47,512 nt of DNA from a virus: the IMG/VR virus record IMGVR_UViG_3300045738_001340, positions 1 to 47,512 of that record, one strand, 5' to 3'. Below, one piece after another: positions 1-7,363 of the stretch. The notes below the pieces were generated by a model. That model had not been told where the DNA came from and ran no database searches. It saw nothing but the letters and a program-made list of their open reading frames with translations. Positions within the stretch are counted from its first letter, which is position 1, and each line of letters opens with the position of its first letter. The translations under genes were made by a program, and so were the position numbers.

Positions 1-249
1 AGCGGTACGCCTCCTCCGCCTGGCTGCCTGGCGCCCCGTCACGTTCCCGCTGCATGGCGGCGAGCTGGGCGGCGATCCGCGGGTCCTTGAAGTTGCCGCG
101 CTCGTCCTGCAGGTCGGCGAGTACCTCGTCGACGTCGTCCACACCCAGGGCTTCGAGCATGAGTCGCAGGATGAGCAGCGGCGGCGCACCGGAGTCCAGG
201 GCGGTCTGCAGGGCGGTGAGCCGTTCGGAGAGGGGCAGGTCGGCGATCG
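1..249. repeat. Left copy of the near-identical terminal overlap
   Basis: Bases 1-249 align without gaps to 47264-47512 with nine substitutions, at positions 23, 24, 25, 29, 41, 116, 117, 118 and 122. All lie in the portal C-terminus. Four of the five altered codons are synonymous; the fifth changes Ala to Lys. This marks the window as a circular genome opened inside the portal gene, with ends drawn from two alleles. Confidence 0.9.
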
Positions 250-1588
250 GCGGGAACGTGACGTCCACCGTCGTGTCCACCTCGCCGGCCAGGCCCGGCA
301 CCCCGTCGTCGACGGCGACGGCGATCACGTGCTCGAAGAACGCCTTCAACCAGTCCGACCACAGCTCCTGGGAGGCCTTGGTGGTCTCCTCCAGCGGCTT
401 GTCCAGCGTCTCCGCCACCGCCCGGGCGCCGGACGTGCCCGGGTCTGCCAGCAGCATCGTGATGGGCACGTCCAGGGCCGCGGCCACCATGCCCGCCAGC
501 GGCTTGCCGGACCCGGAGTCGATGGTGGCACCCGAGGAGTGCATCGGCGCCATGGTGGCGTCCGGGGACATGACCGCCGTCTGCCCGGCCGGGTCCGTAG
601 CCGCCCCGGTGATGGGGTTGGTGGACCGGCCCCGGTCCAGGGCGGCCTTGATCTTCGGGGCGTGCTTGGCCGGGGCGGTGGCCTTGAACGCGAACCGGGC
701 GAGGGCCTTCATCAGGCCGGCCCAGCCGGACAGGTACTCGGCGTACGCCTTGTCCCAGTCCACCGCCGAGTAGATGGTGGGGATGCCCCACGGGGCCTGC
801 CCGACCGAGTTGACCGCGCAGTGCTGGATGGGCTGATCCCAGCGGACAGCGTCCGCCCCGATCAGGTCCACCCGGCGGCCCAGCGGCAGGGACCGCGAGA
901 ACTCGAGGGTGGGGTGCCACTCGGTGCGGGTCACCGTCTGCGGCGCAGGCACACGGCCGTTGCGGTCAGCGAACGCCAGGTCGGTGCGCTTGCTGGTCCA
1001 CGTGCGCTTGTAGAACCACACGTCGTTGGGGTCGTCCGGGTTGTGGATGAAGTCCACGATCTGCGCGGCCGGCACCAGGCGGGGGCGGACCAGGCCGCGG
1101 TCGAGGTGCACGGCCAGCAGGAAGAACTCCCCGGCCGTGTGCAGGTTGACCTCCCGCTCCTCGCGGGCCTGCGCCGAGCCGAGGGTGCGCTTGAACTCCG
1201 CGGAGTCCATCAGCTGCTGCAGCAGCTCGTTGACGGGGCTGTCGCCGTCGGTGGAGGCGTCGCGGGCGGCGATGTCCACGTCCCCGGACCACACGTAGTT
1301 GCGGCGGATCCGCACCCCGCGCCCGATCAGCGGGGACCGCACGTAGGCCATCAGGCAGGCGCGGTGCAGCTCGAGCAGGTCGGGGCGGGTGAGCAGGTCG
1401 GTGTCGGCGCCGCCGATCTTCGACCAGCCGGCGTCCTCGCGGCGCAGGGCGGCCATGCCGTCGCCGAGCGCCTCGGTGACCACTTCGAGCTCGTTGGCTA
1501 GCGCCGCGTACTCGGCGCGGGACACCGACGGCTCGGCCTCGGTGAGCGGGGTGCGGCGGAACAGGTCAGCGATCGCCACGCGCACCAC
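1..1588 (-). CDS. Portal protein (3' end cut by the window edge)
   Basis: The frame is open from GTG 1588 to base 1, where the T of the stop codon is the last base present: 529 codons. In tailed phages the portal is the dodecameric ring at the capsid vertex through which DNA enters and leaves. I call it portal from its place directly after the large terminase and before a MuF-type protein, its length, and an N-terminal half rich in acidic and aromatic patches of the kind seen in actinophage portals. GTG codons at 1588, 1585 and 1579 are all possible starts; 1588 lies 9 bp after the terminase stop. The missing stop is supplied by the other window end (TGA at 47264-47262), which carries a variant copy of the last 83 codons. 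Confidence 0.85.
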   Translation of the reverse strand, partial: MVRVAIADLFRRTPLTEAEPSVSRAEYAALANELEVVTEALGDGMAALRREDAGWSKIGGADTDLLTRPDLLELHRACLMAYVRSPLIGRGVRIRRNYVWSGDVDIAARDASTDGDSPVNELLQQLMDSAEFKRTLGSAQAREEREVNLHTAGEFFLLAVHLDRGLVRPRLVPAAQIVDFIHNPDDPNDVWFYKRTWTSKRTDLAFADRNGRVPAPQTVTRTEWHPTLEFSRSLPLGRRVDLIGADAVRWDQPIQHCAVNSVGQAPWGIPTIYSAVDWDKAYAEYLSGWAGLMKALARFAFKATAPAKHAPKIKAALDRGRSTNPITGAATDPAGQTAVMSPDATMAPMHSSGATIDSGSGKPLAGMVAAALDVPITMLLADPGTSGARAVAETLDKPLEETTKASQELWSDWLKAFFEHVIAVAVDDGVPGLAGEVDTTVDVTFPPIADLPLSERLTALQTALDSGAPPLLILRLMLEALGVDDVDEVLADLQDERGNFKDPRIAAQLAAMQRERDGAPGSQAEEAYR

Positions 1589-1597
1589 CCCGTCCGG

Positions 1598-3088
1598 TCA
1601 GTAGGCGCCGATGCGCATCTCGTCGTCGACCTCATGCCAGTCGATGTCGTCGCCCTGGTCGCCGAACAGGATGGGGTTGAGCAGCAGCTTGTTGAGCGCC
1701 TGCGTCAGCGCGTCGCACTGGTCGTCGTGCGCGCCGTTGGGGAACGCCGCGGCCTCTTCGACCAGGTCGGTCACCCAGGCGTAGCCGTCCATGTCCGGGT
1801 CGGGCAGGTGCACGTTCCCGGCCTCCACGAACGGGGACACCGCGGCGGCCCGCGCAACCTTGCCGCCTTCGGGCTCCACCGGTATCAGGCCGGGCACGCT
1901 CGACGCCAGCATGTTGATGACCGCCGGGCCGTTGGCCTTGTCCTCCACGTACTTCGCCAGCGCCTGCGGCCAGCGGGCGGTCAGGGTCTTCACGGCGGCC
2001 AGGGTGTCGGTGAACGACATTCGGCCGCGCACCTGGTCGAGCAGGAACGCGTGCACGCCCCGCCGCAGCCACACCTGCCCGACCACGTAGTCCGACGACT
2101 TGGTGTCCTTGAAGGCCAGGTCCCAGGACATGGCGAGTTCGTCACCGTCGGAGACGGGCACCCACAGGGAGCCGTCCGGGCGGCGGATGGCCAGCGGGCT
2201 GTCGTAGAACTGCCACCACTCGCGCTTGAGCACGTCACCGGACTGCGGCGACGGCCGGCCCTGGTACAGGGCGTTCCACGAGCGGGAGCCGACCTCGCGC
2301 TTCTTCTTCTCCCAGTCGTCCGTCGTGCGGCCGCGGGCGGACTCGAGGTACTCGCCGGGCTGCCGGCCCAGCGGGTCGGTCTCGCCCTTCTCCGGGGAGT
2401 GGTCGGCTTGGGCGGGGATGTTGATGACCCGCCACGTGTCGCCGTTCTCGCCCTTCTGCAGCCAGCCGGACAGGTCGTTCTCTCGCCACCGGGTCTGGAT
2501 GATGACCACGGGCGCCCCGGGCGCGAGGCGGGGGATGGCGACCTCGTTCCAGAACTCCTGCACGGTCTCGTTCCACGCCTCGGAGTCGGCCTGGCCGGCG
2601 TCCTTGTACGGGTCGTCGATGATCAGCAGGTCGACCGGCCGGGAGGTGAGGGAGCCGGTGATGCCGACGCAGTAGACCGAGCCGTCGTGCCCTTCGAGGT
2701 TCCATTCGTGCTGGGCGGACGAGGAGGGGTCGACGGTGAGGCCGAGGCGCGGGTTGTCGCGGATGTCGTCGCGGATGGCGCGGCCCCAGCGGCGGGCGAC
2801 GCCGTGCGCGTAGGACACGATCGCGATGCGCAGGTCCGGGTTGCGGGTGAGCATCCACAGGGGGAACCGGCGGGAGGTGCGCTGGCTCTTGCCCTCCTGG
2901 GGGGCGAGGGCGAGCATGAGCCGGTCGCAGCGGCCTTCGGCGACGTCGAGTAGCGCCTGGTCGATCAGCTCGAGCGCCGGCGTCTGGATCGTCTTCGGGT
3001 CGAGGTCGCGGGCGAGTGCGCCGGGGGAGTCCCAGCCGGCGCCGCGGCCTTCGAGCATGTCGGCGGCGTAGGCGGCCCAGCTGGTCAT
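1598..3088 (-). CDS. Terminase large subunit (ATPase-nuclease)
   Basis: 496 residues. The DNA-packaging motor cuts concatemeric DNA and pumps it into the prohead through the portal. An ATPase half has a P-loop variant at residues 61-69 (APQEGKSQ) and a Walker B at 153-159 (DLLIIDD). The C-terminal RNase H-like nuclease shows the expected acidic residues: D323 (SWDLAF), E382/D383 (VEDKANG) and D455, D456, D459 (HDDQCDA). The length is normal for the family. Its ATG overlaps the stop of the 55-residue gene upstream, and it is followed 9 bp later by the portal gene, the usual packaging order. Confidence 0.95.
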   Translation of the reverse strand: MTSWAAYAADMLEGRGAGWDSPGALARDLDPKTIQTPALELIDQALLDVAEGRCDRLMLALAPQEGKSQRTSRRFPLWMLTRNPDLRIAIVSYAHGVARRWGRAIRDDIRDNPRLGLTVDPSSSAQHEWNLEGHDGSVYCVGITGSLTSRPVDLLIIDDPYKDAGQADSEAWNETVQEFWNEVAIPRLAPGAPVVIIQTRWRENDLSGWLQKGENGDTWRVINIPAQADHSPEKGETDPLGRQPGEYLESARGRTTDDWEKKKREVGSRSWNALYQGRPSPQSGDVLKREWWQFYDSPLAIRRPDGSLWVPVSDGDELAMSWDLAFKDTKSSDYVVGQVWLRRGVHAFLLDQVRGRMSFTDTLAAVKTLTARWPQALAKYVEDKANGPAVINMLASSVPGLIPVEPEGGKVARAAAVSPFVEAGNVHLPDPDMDGYAWVTDLVEEAAAFPNGAHDDQCDALTQALNKLLLNPILFGDQGDDIDWHEVDDEMRIGAY

Positions 3089-3252
3089 CGGGACGCGCGG
3101 AGCTGGAGGCGTTCGTCGAGCAGCTGGTCGATGGCGATCATGGCGATCTCGGCGGCGTTGGCGGACATGTGGCTGAGTGCCCGTTCGAGGTGCCGGTGGG
3201 TGTTGGCGAGGTCGCGGTCGATGTCGTCGACGGTGCGGGCGGGTGTGGTCAC
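3085..3252 (-). CDS. Small protein ahead of the large terminase, 55 aa
   Basis: A GTG-started frame of 55 codons (MTTPARTVDDIDRD...) whose TGA overlaps the terminase ATG (ATGA). The reverse strand shows a purine-rich ribosome binding site, GAGGGGG, about 5 bases before the GTG. The protein is predicted helical and charged, with a possible short coiled coil and no recognised domain. Its place as the first late gene could suit a very small terminase subunit or cofactor, but a better small-subunit candidate lies at 8643-9278, so the function is open. Confidence 0.65.
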   Translation of the reverse strand: MTTPARTVDDIDRDLANTHRHLERALSHMSANAAEIAMIAIDQLLDERLQLRASR

Positions 3253-3275
3253 CGCTGCCCCCTCGGTGGGTGTGC

Positions 3276-3318
3276 CGGGCCGCCCCGGGCAGGCTCTCAG
3301 GGTGTCCGGGGCGGCCCG
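3276..3318. promoter_or_regulatory. 13-bp perfect inverted repeat in the late leader
   Basis: CGGGCCGCCCCGG (3276-3288) pairs perfectly with 3306-3318 across a 17-base loop. It starts 24 bp upstream of the first late gene on the minus strand. No T-run follows on either strand, so it is less likely a simple intrinsic terminator than an RNA structure, a processing site or a protein-binding site. Confidence 0.6.
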
Positions 3319-3490
3319 CGCTATTCAGTTGTCGCCGGTCTTCCCCTCCGGCGCTCCCGCTTTTCCACGGCGGGAAGTTGGGTCCCCGGGGGCGCGGCGG
3401 CGGCTCGACAGCCTGCGTGTGCGCGTGGGTGTCTGCGGCTGGCGCCGCGCCCCGGGGGTGGCTGTCGTCGGCAGGCCCGCGTCGGACAGC

Positions 3491-3525
3491 AGAAAGCCCC
3501 CGGCCGATTCATGGCGTCGGGGGCT
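3491..3525 (-). terminator. Intrinsic terminator, minus strand
   Basis: On the minus strand AGCCCCCG (3525-3518) pairs with CGGGGGCT (3502-3495) and is followed at once by TTTCT. It stops transcripts arriving from the early region, whose last gene ends at 3567, and lies about 25 bp downstream of the predicted start of the promoter at 3556-3583. Confidence 0.75.
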
Positions 3526-3548
3526 GGGCGCGGGGACACTTCACCCGC

Positions 3549-3583
3549 TGTCGTCACTATACGTGTTCAGCCAGCGCTGGCAA
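3549..3583 (-). promoter_or_regulatory. Candidate late promoter, minus strand
   Basis: On the minus strand TTGCCA (3583-3578), a 16-bp spacer and TATAGT (3561-3556) make a good sigma-70-type promoter, with a start predicted near 3549. The perfect 12-bp palindrome GCCAGCGCTGGC (3570-3581) overlaps the -35 box and spacer and could be an operator. The promoter lies partly inside the 3' end of the preceding HTH gene and immediately before a terminator, so late expression may need read-through. Confidence 0.5.
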
Positions 3584-3821
3584 TACGACGTCCAGCGCGT
3601 CGGCGTGTCGCCGCTTCGGCCCGCAGCACGTCGATGCCCTTGACCAGCCACCACCCGTCCAACCCCTTGATCGCGGGCACCTTGACCACGGTCCCATCGG
3701 GGCCTCGGTAGCCGCGCTTGATCCAGTTGCGAATCACCGGGACGGACACGGCGGCGAGCTCTGCGGCTTGCGGCAGGGTGATGTCGTCCTCGTGCAGGTC
3801 GAACGGCAGCAGGTCGGTCAC
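3567..3821 (-). CDS. Small HTH DNA-binding protein (MerR/excisionase-like)
   Basis: 84 residues from GTG 3821, overlapping the stop of the gene upstream. Residues 16-36 (LPQAAELAAVSVPVIRNWIK) read as a winged helix-turn-helix of the type in MerR-like and excisionase proteins, and the C-terminus is strongly basic (RRRAGRR). It is the last gene before the early terminator and next to the late control region, so a role in late switching is possible but inferred only from position. Confidence 0.7.
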   Translation of the reverse strand: MTDLLPFDLHEDDITLPQAAELAAVSVPVIRNWIKRGYRGPDGTVVKVPAIKGLDGWWLVKGIDVLRAEAATRRRAGRRIASAG

Positions 3822-4567
3822 GCGCTCATCCGCTCCTGGTCCGACGCGTACGGCTGCGTGGCCTTGCAGGACTGGCACTCCATCAGTTCGTCCGGCGACC
3901 GGTGCGTGACCGCCCGCACCCCGCAGGCTCGGCATGGGGCATCCATGCGCCGGACCCTGCCGCGCTCGGTCGGCCCGTTCGCCGACCGCACCGTCACCCA
4001 CAGCGCCTTCAGCTCGTCGTGGAACTCCCCGGCCCAGTCCTGCAGCAGGATCCACCGGAAGTTGTTCTTCTCGGCGAGCAGGGCTCGTTCGCGGGCGACG
4101 GTGAGCGGGGCGCGCACGGCACGGCCGATGCCGGTGCGGCATGGCAGGTGGTGGCAGGACGTGATGCAGGCGCCGACGTAGCTGACCTGCTCGGGCAGTT
4201 CGCGGCCTTCGCGCACCCGGTCGGCCCAGGAGCTGAGGGTGGCGAGCACGGATGGGGTGTCGTCCCAGCCCCATGGGTCTGCGTCGTCGTAGCCGATGCG
4301 GCCGGTTCCGCGGCGGCGGTCGCGGATGGTCATGACGTGGGTGTTGCCGGGGGACCGCTGGGAGGCGAGCCGCCCCCCGCCGATGGTGCCCACTTCTCGG
4401 CCCTGCATGGACGGGACGGCCGAGAGCCGCTCGTACTCGGTGCCGATGCCCGCCAGGTACTCGCCGAGCCGGCGCACGTCCGCGTCGCACAGCACCGCGG
4501 CCGGGGCGGCTGGTCGGGTGCAGCTGGTGGCGGCGCACACCGGGCCGTCGTACTCGAGGTCGGTCAC
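3818..4567 (-). CDS. Zinc-finger protein of unknown function, 249 aa
   Basis: Starts at GTG 4567, overlapping the upstream stop (GTGA). N-terminal cysteines (CAATSC, then C-D-A-D) and a C-terminal ribbon with C-x2-C and C-x2-C pairs (CRACG...CQSCK) suggest two zinc sites. The middle holds a basic, Arg-rich stretch and an amphipathic helical region. Proteins of this layout occur in actinophage early regions without known function; DNA or RNA binding is a reasonable guess. A longer upstream start exists but would run through the neighbouring gene. Confidence 0.75.
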   Translation of the reverse strand: MTDLEYDGPVCAATSCTRPAAPAAVLCDADVRRLGEYLAGIGTEYERLSAVPSMQGREVGTIGGGRLASQRSPGNTHVMTIRDRRRGTGRIGYDDADPWGWDDTPSVLATLSSWADRVREGRELPEQVSYVGACITSCHHLPCRTGIGRAVRAPLTVARERALLAEKNNFRWILLQDWAGEFHDELKALWVTVRSANGPTERGRVRRMDAPCRACGVRAVTHRSPDELMECQSCKATQPYASDQERMSA

Positions 4568-4815
4568 AGCGTCTCCTTGCGTGCGGGCGGGTTGGTGACG
4601 CGCAGCAGCACCTGGCCGCGCAGCAGCAGGCACACCAGGTGGGTGCGATTGCTGGCCCCCACCGCAGCCAGGGCGGCCTTCACGTGGGACTTGACGGTGT
4701 CCTCGGCGACACCGAGCCGGGTGGCGATTACGGCGTTGTCGGCGCCGTCGCGGGCGAGCTCGCGGATGACGGCACGCTGCCGGCGGGTCACGTCGGCCAC
4801 GAACGGGGCAGTCAC
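4564..4815 (-). CDS. LuxR/GerE-type HTH regulator, 83 aa
   Basis: A free-standing LuxR-type helix-turn-helix: residues about 27-62 (ATRLGVAEDTVKSHVKAAL then ...NRTHLV) fit the GerE pattern of DNA-binding response regulators without any receiver domain. Start GTG 4815 overlaps the upstream stop. It is likely a DNA-binding transcription factor acting on early or late phage promoters. The target is unknown. Confidence 0.8.
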   Translation of the reverse strand: MTAPFVADVTRRQRAVIRELARDGADNAVIATRLGVAEDTVKSHVKAALAAVGASNRTHLVCLLLRGQVLLRVTNPPARKETL

Positions 4816-5051
4816 GCGGCTCTCCTCCTGCGGGCGGGCTTGATGTCGGCGGCGCGCGGCAGCGGCGGCACGGTCAGCGACCAGACGGGCCCGCACACGC
4901 CGTGCCCGCACCGGTGATCCACGCACGCCCGGCTGGCGGACCGCACGTCCGGGAGCAGCACCCGGAACGTGTCCCCGCACTGCACGCAGGCGGCCTCCAC
5001 GACGGGGGTGGTGGAGCGCTCGAAGCCGAGGATGCGGCGGGCCACGTTCAC
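4812..5051 (-). CDS. Small cysteine-rich protein, 79 aa
   Basis: GTG start at 5051. It has CVQCG near residues 22-26 and C-x4-C-x4-C spacing further on (ACVDHRCGHGVC), consistent with one zinc site, and a basic tail (KPARRRRAA). No known family recognised. It overlaps both neighbours by 4 bp, so it is translationally coupled. Confidence 0.65.
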   Translation of the reverse strand: MNVARRILGFERSTTPVVEAACVQCGDTFRVLLPDVRSASRACVDHRCGHGVCGPVWSLTVPPLPRAADIKPARRRRAA

Positions 5052-5539
5052 CGCTGCCCCTCCGGGTGGGCCATGGCTTCGATGTCTGCCTCGAGCTGCG
5101 CCCACTGTGCGTCCATGCGCTGCTTCCAGTCGGCGTCGAGCAGCACCGGGGTGGTGGCGGCTGCGGCGCGGGGGGACGGCCTGGGGCCGGTGATCGGCCG
5201 CGGCTGGTCGTCGTCGTGGGGCCAGGTGGCGGGGGCCTGCAGGGTGTCGAGGTTGACGGGCTGGGCGGGCAGCCACGGCGTCTCGTCCTCGTCGTGCGGC
5301 TCGTCGTCGTGCTCGGGGACGATGGGGCCGCGGCGCAGCTCCACATCGTCCAGGTGGTCGTCGAGCCGGTTGTGCAGGGCGATGATGCGGGCTTCCTGCA
5401 GGCCGACGAACACGGCCAGCACCAGGATGCTGTAGCCGGTCGCGGGCCAGTCGAACACGTGCAGCCACAGGCCGGCACCCACGGCGGCGGCGATGGCGAC
5501 GAGCATGTGCCGGGCGATGCCGGGCAGGTACCGGCTCAC
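5048..5539 (-). CDS. Membrane protein with acidic cytoplasmic tail, 163 aa
   Basis: Two hydrophobic segments at about residues 10-27 and 35-50, joined by a short loop, form a hairpin in the membrane. They are followed by a long hydrophilic tail rich in Asp, Glu and Pro (HDDEPHDEDE). No domain recognised. The position among tiny early genes suggests interaction with the host envelope, perhaps superinfection exclusion, which is speculation. Confidence 0.7.
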   Translation of the reverse strand: MSRYLPGIARHMLVAIAAAVGAGLWLHVFDWPATGYSILVLAVFVGLQEARIIALHNRLDDHLDDVELRRGPIVPEHDDEPHDEDETPWLPAQPVNLDTLQAPATWPHDDDQPRPITGPRPSPRAAAATTPVLLDADWKQRMDAQWAQLEADIEAMAHPEGQR

Positions 5540-5649
5540 CGTCGTCCCCTGTCGTCGCGTTTGATGGACCAGCCGATGAGCAGGGCGCCGAGGGGCACGG
5601 CGGTGGTGGCGATGCCGACTGCCACGAGCAGTCCGAGGGCGTCGCTCAC
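5536..5649 (-). CDS. Tiny single-pass membrane protein, 37 aa
   Basis: GTG 5649 to a stop overlapping the next ATG. One hydrophobic helix spans most of the protein (LGLLVAVGIATTAVPLGALL) and ends in a basic tail (KRDDRGRR), the topology of a cytoplasm-in C-terminus. It is likely co-translated with the downstream membrane protein. Function unknown. Confidence 0.55.
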   Translation of the reverse strand: MSDALGLLVAVGIATTAVPLGALLIGWSIKRDDRGRR

Positions 5650-5996
5650 GACGACGGGTCCAAGGCGCGGCGGAGGGCGTGGACCTTCGTCTCGTTGCTC
5701 GCTGGCTGCGCCTTCGTCTCCCACGCTTCCAGCAGCCGTCGCACCCGCTGCATGGCCTGGCTGTCGGCGATCAGCGGGGCGAGGGGGCCGGACAGCAGCG
5801 CGTCGGCCATCTCCTGCCGCTCGGCCTCCCGCCATGTGACGGCGGTCCAGCCGTACAGCGTCCGCACGATCGCTTCCCGCAGCCCGATGTTGCCGGTGTC
5901 CGCCCGGCCGGCGGGAGAGGAGGCGACGTCGGGGCCAGCGTCGGGGCACCATCCCCTGTGGAAGCCGATACCGCCACACCGATCGCAGATGGTCAT
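5646..5996 (-). CDS. Small zinc-binding hypothetical protein, 116 aa
   Basis: ATG 5996. The first 20 residues contain C-x2-C followed by a further Cys (ICDRCGGIGFHRGWC), a treble-cleft-like zinc knuckle, and the rest is predicted helical. No enzyme motif. Both ends touch neighbours in an operon-like series. Confidence 0.7.
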   Translation of the reverse strand: MTICDRCGGIGFHRGWCPDAGPDVASSPAGRADTGNIGLREAIVRTLYGWTAVTWREAERQEMADALLSGPLAPLIADSQAMQRVRRLLEAWETKAQPASNETKVHALRRALDPSS

Positions 5997-6034
5997 GTGG
6001 TTCCTTCCGTCGATACCGGGCGGGCGGGGGAGGC

Positions 6035-6136
6035 TCACAGCCGACCGCCGAGGGTGAGCCAGTAGCGCAGGGCGTCGCGGCGGTACGGGCCGACACCGGC
6101 CCGGCCAGACCACCAGCGCCACAGATGCCGGATCAC
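6035..6136 (-). CDS. Tiny basic, tryptophan-rich protein, 33 aa
   Basis: GTG 6136 overlaps the previous stop. The sequence is short, aromatic and basic (RHLWRWWSGRAG). It is supported mainly by the 4-bp overlap and by filling the gap between coupled genes. Confidence 0.4.
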   Translation of the reverse strand: MIRHLWRWWSGRAGVGPYRRDALRYWLTLGGRL

Positions 6137-6480
6137 GTCGTCTTCCCGGGTGCGGGCTGGGCGAGAGCGGCGTGGCGCCGGGCCATCCATGCGACAGCGT
6201 CGAGCGGCCCCCTCGTGGCTGCGATGCCGAGGGATTCGCCCAGCTCCTCGGCTGCCTTCTGGTTGGCGGCGGCCTGGACACGGGCATCCACCTCGGCGGC
6301 GATCACCGGCATGAGGGCGTCGGCGTAGCGACGTCCGGGCGCACTCCCTGGCACGTCGTAGTACTTCGTGCAGTCGTCGCTGCCCAGCAGTTCCGCCAGC
6401 GCCTCGGCGAGCTGGTCGCGGAGGTGGGGGCCGGGCGGGGTGGCGTCCAAGTCGCCCCTCTGGGCGTCGGGTCCGGTCAT
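6133..6480 (-). CDS. Hypothetical protein, 115 aa
   Basis: ATG 6480. Mostly helical with an acidic central region. The start region carries the CAGAGGGGCGAC sequence that recurs at two other nearby genes, encoding a shared Gln-Arg-Gly-Asp near the N-terminus. Overlaps both neighbours. No family recognised. Confidence 0.65.
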   Translation of the reverse strand: MTGPDAQRGDLDATPPGPHLRDQLAEALAELLGSDDCTKYYDVPGSAPGRRYADALMPVIAAEVDARVQAAANQKAAEELGESLGIAATRGPLDAVAWMARRHAALAQPAPGKTT

Positions 6481-6860
6481 GGCTGCTCCTGTTCCGCATC
6501 GAAGAACACGACCGGCGTCCCGGTCAGGCCGGTCGGGTCCGGTATCCAGGCGCGGCGGCCCTCGTCGCCGTCTGGCCTCCATCGGCCCCACGCGGCGCGT
6601 CCGTTGTCCAGCACCCACGGGGCAGACCGGTCGTCGGCCTCCAGCTCGGCCATGGCCAGGGCACGGGCTGTCCTGTCGCTGTGCGTCCGCATCACGCAGA
6701 CCCCGATGACCATCCCGTCCTCGTCGCCGAGCAGCATCGCCTCGGGGAGCTTGCGCGGCCGGTACAGGCGGCCGTCCGGGCGGTGGACCGGTGTCGGCAC
6801 CCGTGGTGGCTCCGGGAACGCCTCGACCTGGGCGGCGTCGCCCCTCTGAGCACCGGTCAT
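6477..6860 (-). CDS. Hypothetical protein, 127 aa
   Basis: ATG 6860. A mixed alpha/beta composition with a central beta-rich stretch (MVIGVCVMRTHSD) and a C-terminal strand ending VVFFDAEQEQP. Shares the MTG...QRGD start with the downstream gene. Lies directly after the Dam-like methyltransferase in translation order. Function unknown. Confidence 0.65.
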   Translation of the reverse strand: MTGAQRGDAAQVEAFPEPPRVPTPVHRPDGRLYRPRKLPEAMLLGDEDGMVIGVCVMRTHSDRTARALAMAELEADDRSAPWVLDNGRAAWGRWRPDGDEGRRAWIPDPTGLTGTPVVFFDAEQEQP

Positions 6861-7363
6861 CGCGACCACACCAGCAGGCAGCAGCCGAACGGGGGCCGCT
6901 CGTTGGGCTTGACCTCGGTCGCGCCGGGCTTGATGAACCGCAGGCGGCCGGGCAGAAAGCGGACCGTCAGCGGGCCACCGCGGTCGCGATACTCCTCGAC
7001 GTGCTCCTGCCACCACGGCTGCTCGGGCCGGTTCGCGGGCAGCAGCATCACGATCGATGTCGGGCCGTCCGGTCGCCACCACTCGGTCCACGCCTTGTCG
7101 AGCCAGGCACTCAGGTTCGAGTACGGCGGGTTGCACCAGACCGACCCGTGCCACGGTTGCAGCAGCCCGTCGGCCAGGCGCGTGTAGTAGTTCGCGCACT
7201 TGGCGTTGTGCGGCGCGGCGGCCACATCCAGCGTGAAGCGGTACTCCCGGTCGAGCTCGTCCCAGAAGTCCTGGGGCGTGCCACGGTCGTCGATCTCGTC
7301 GTCGGCACCCTTGCGGGTCACCTGTTGCGGGTGGTTGGCGGCGCGGAAGCCGACGAGGCTCAT
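6857..7363 (-). CDS. DNA N6-adenine methyltransferase (phage Dam-like)
   Basis: 168 residues. The catalytic NPPY motif sits at 78-81 (WCNPPYSN) and the N-terminal TPQDFWDEL and DVAAAPHNAKC pattern is typical of the short phage Dam family. The family transfers a methyl group from S-adenosylmethionine to adenine N6. In phages this can guard the genome against host restriction or mark replicating DNA. No restriction enzyme lies nearby, so an orphan protective role fits best. The target sequence cannot be read from this gene alone. Confidence 0.85.
   Translation of the reverse strand: MSLVGFRAANHPQQVTRKGADDEIDDRGTPQDFWDELDREYRFTLDVAAAPHNAKCANYYTRLADGLLQPWHGSVWCNPPYSNLSAWLDKAWTEWWRPDGPTSIVMLLPANRPEQPWWQEHVEEYRDRGGPLTVRFLPGRLRFIKPGATEVKPNERPPFGCCLLVWSR

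Noticed and set aside
1-249. True direct terminal repeat of packaged DNA
   Set aside because: Packaged terminal repeats on one molecule should be identical. These differ by nine mostly silent changes inside one gene, which fits population alleles at an assembly overlap.
39-920. Minus-strand frame of 293 codons over the portal
   Set aside because: It is a shifted frame of the portal gene with Arg/Gly/Pro/Ala-biased composition; the portal frame continues to the other end of the window.
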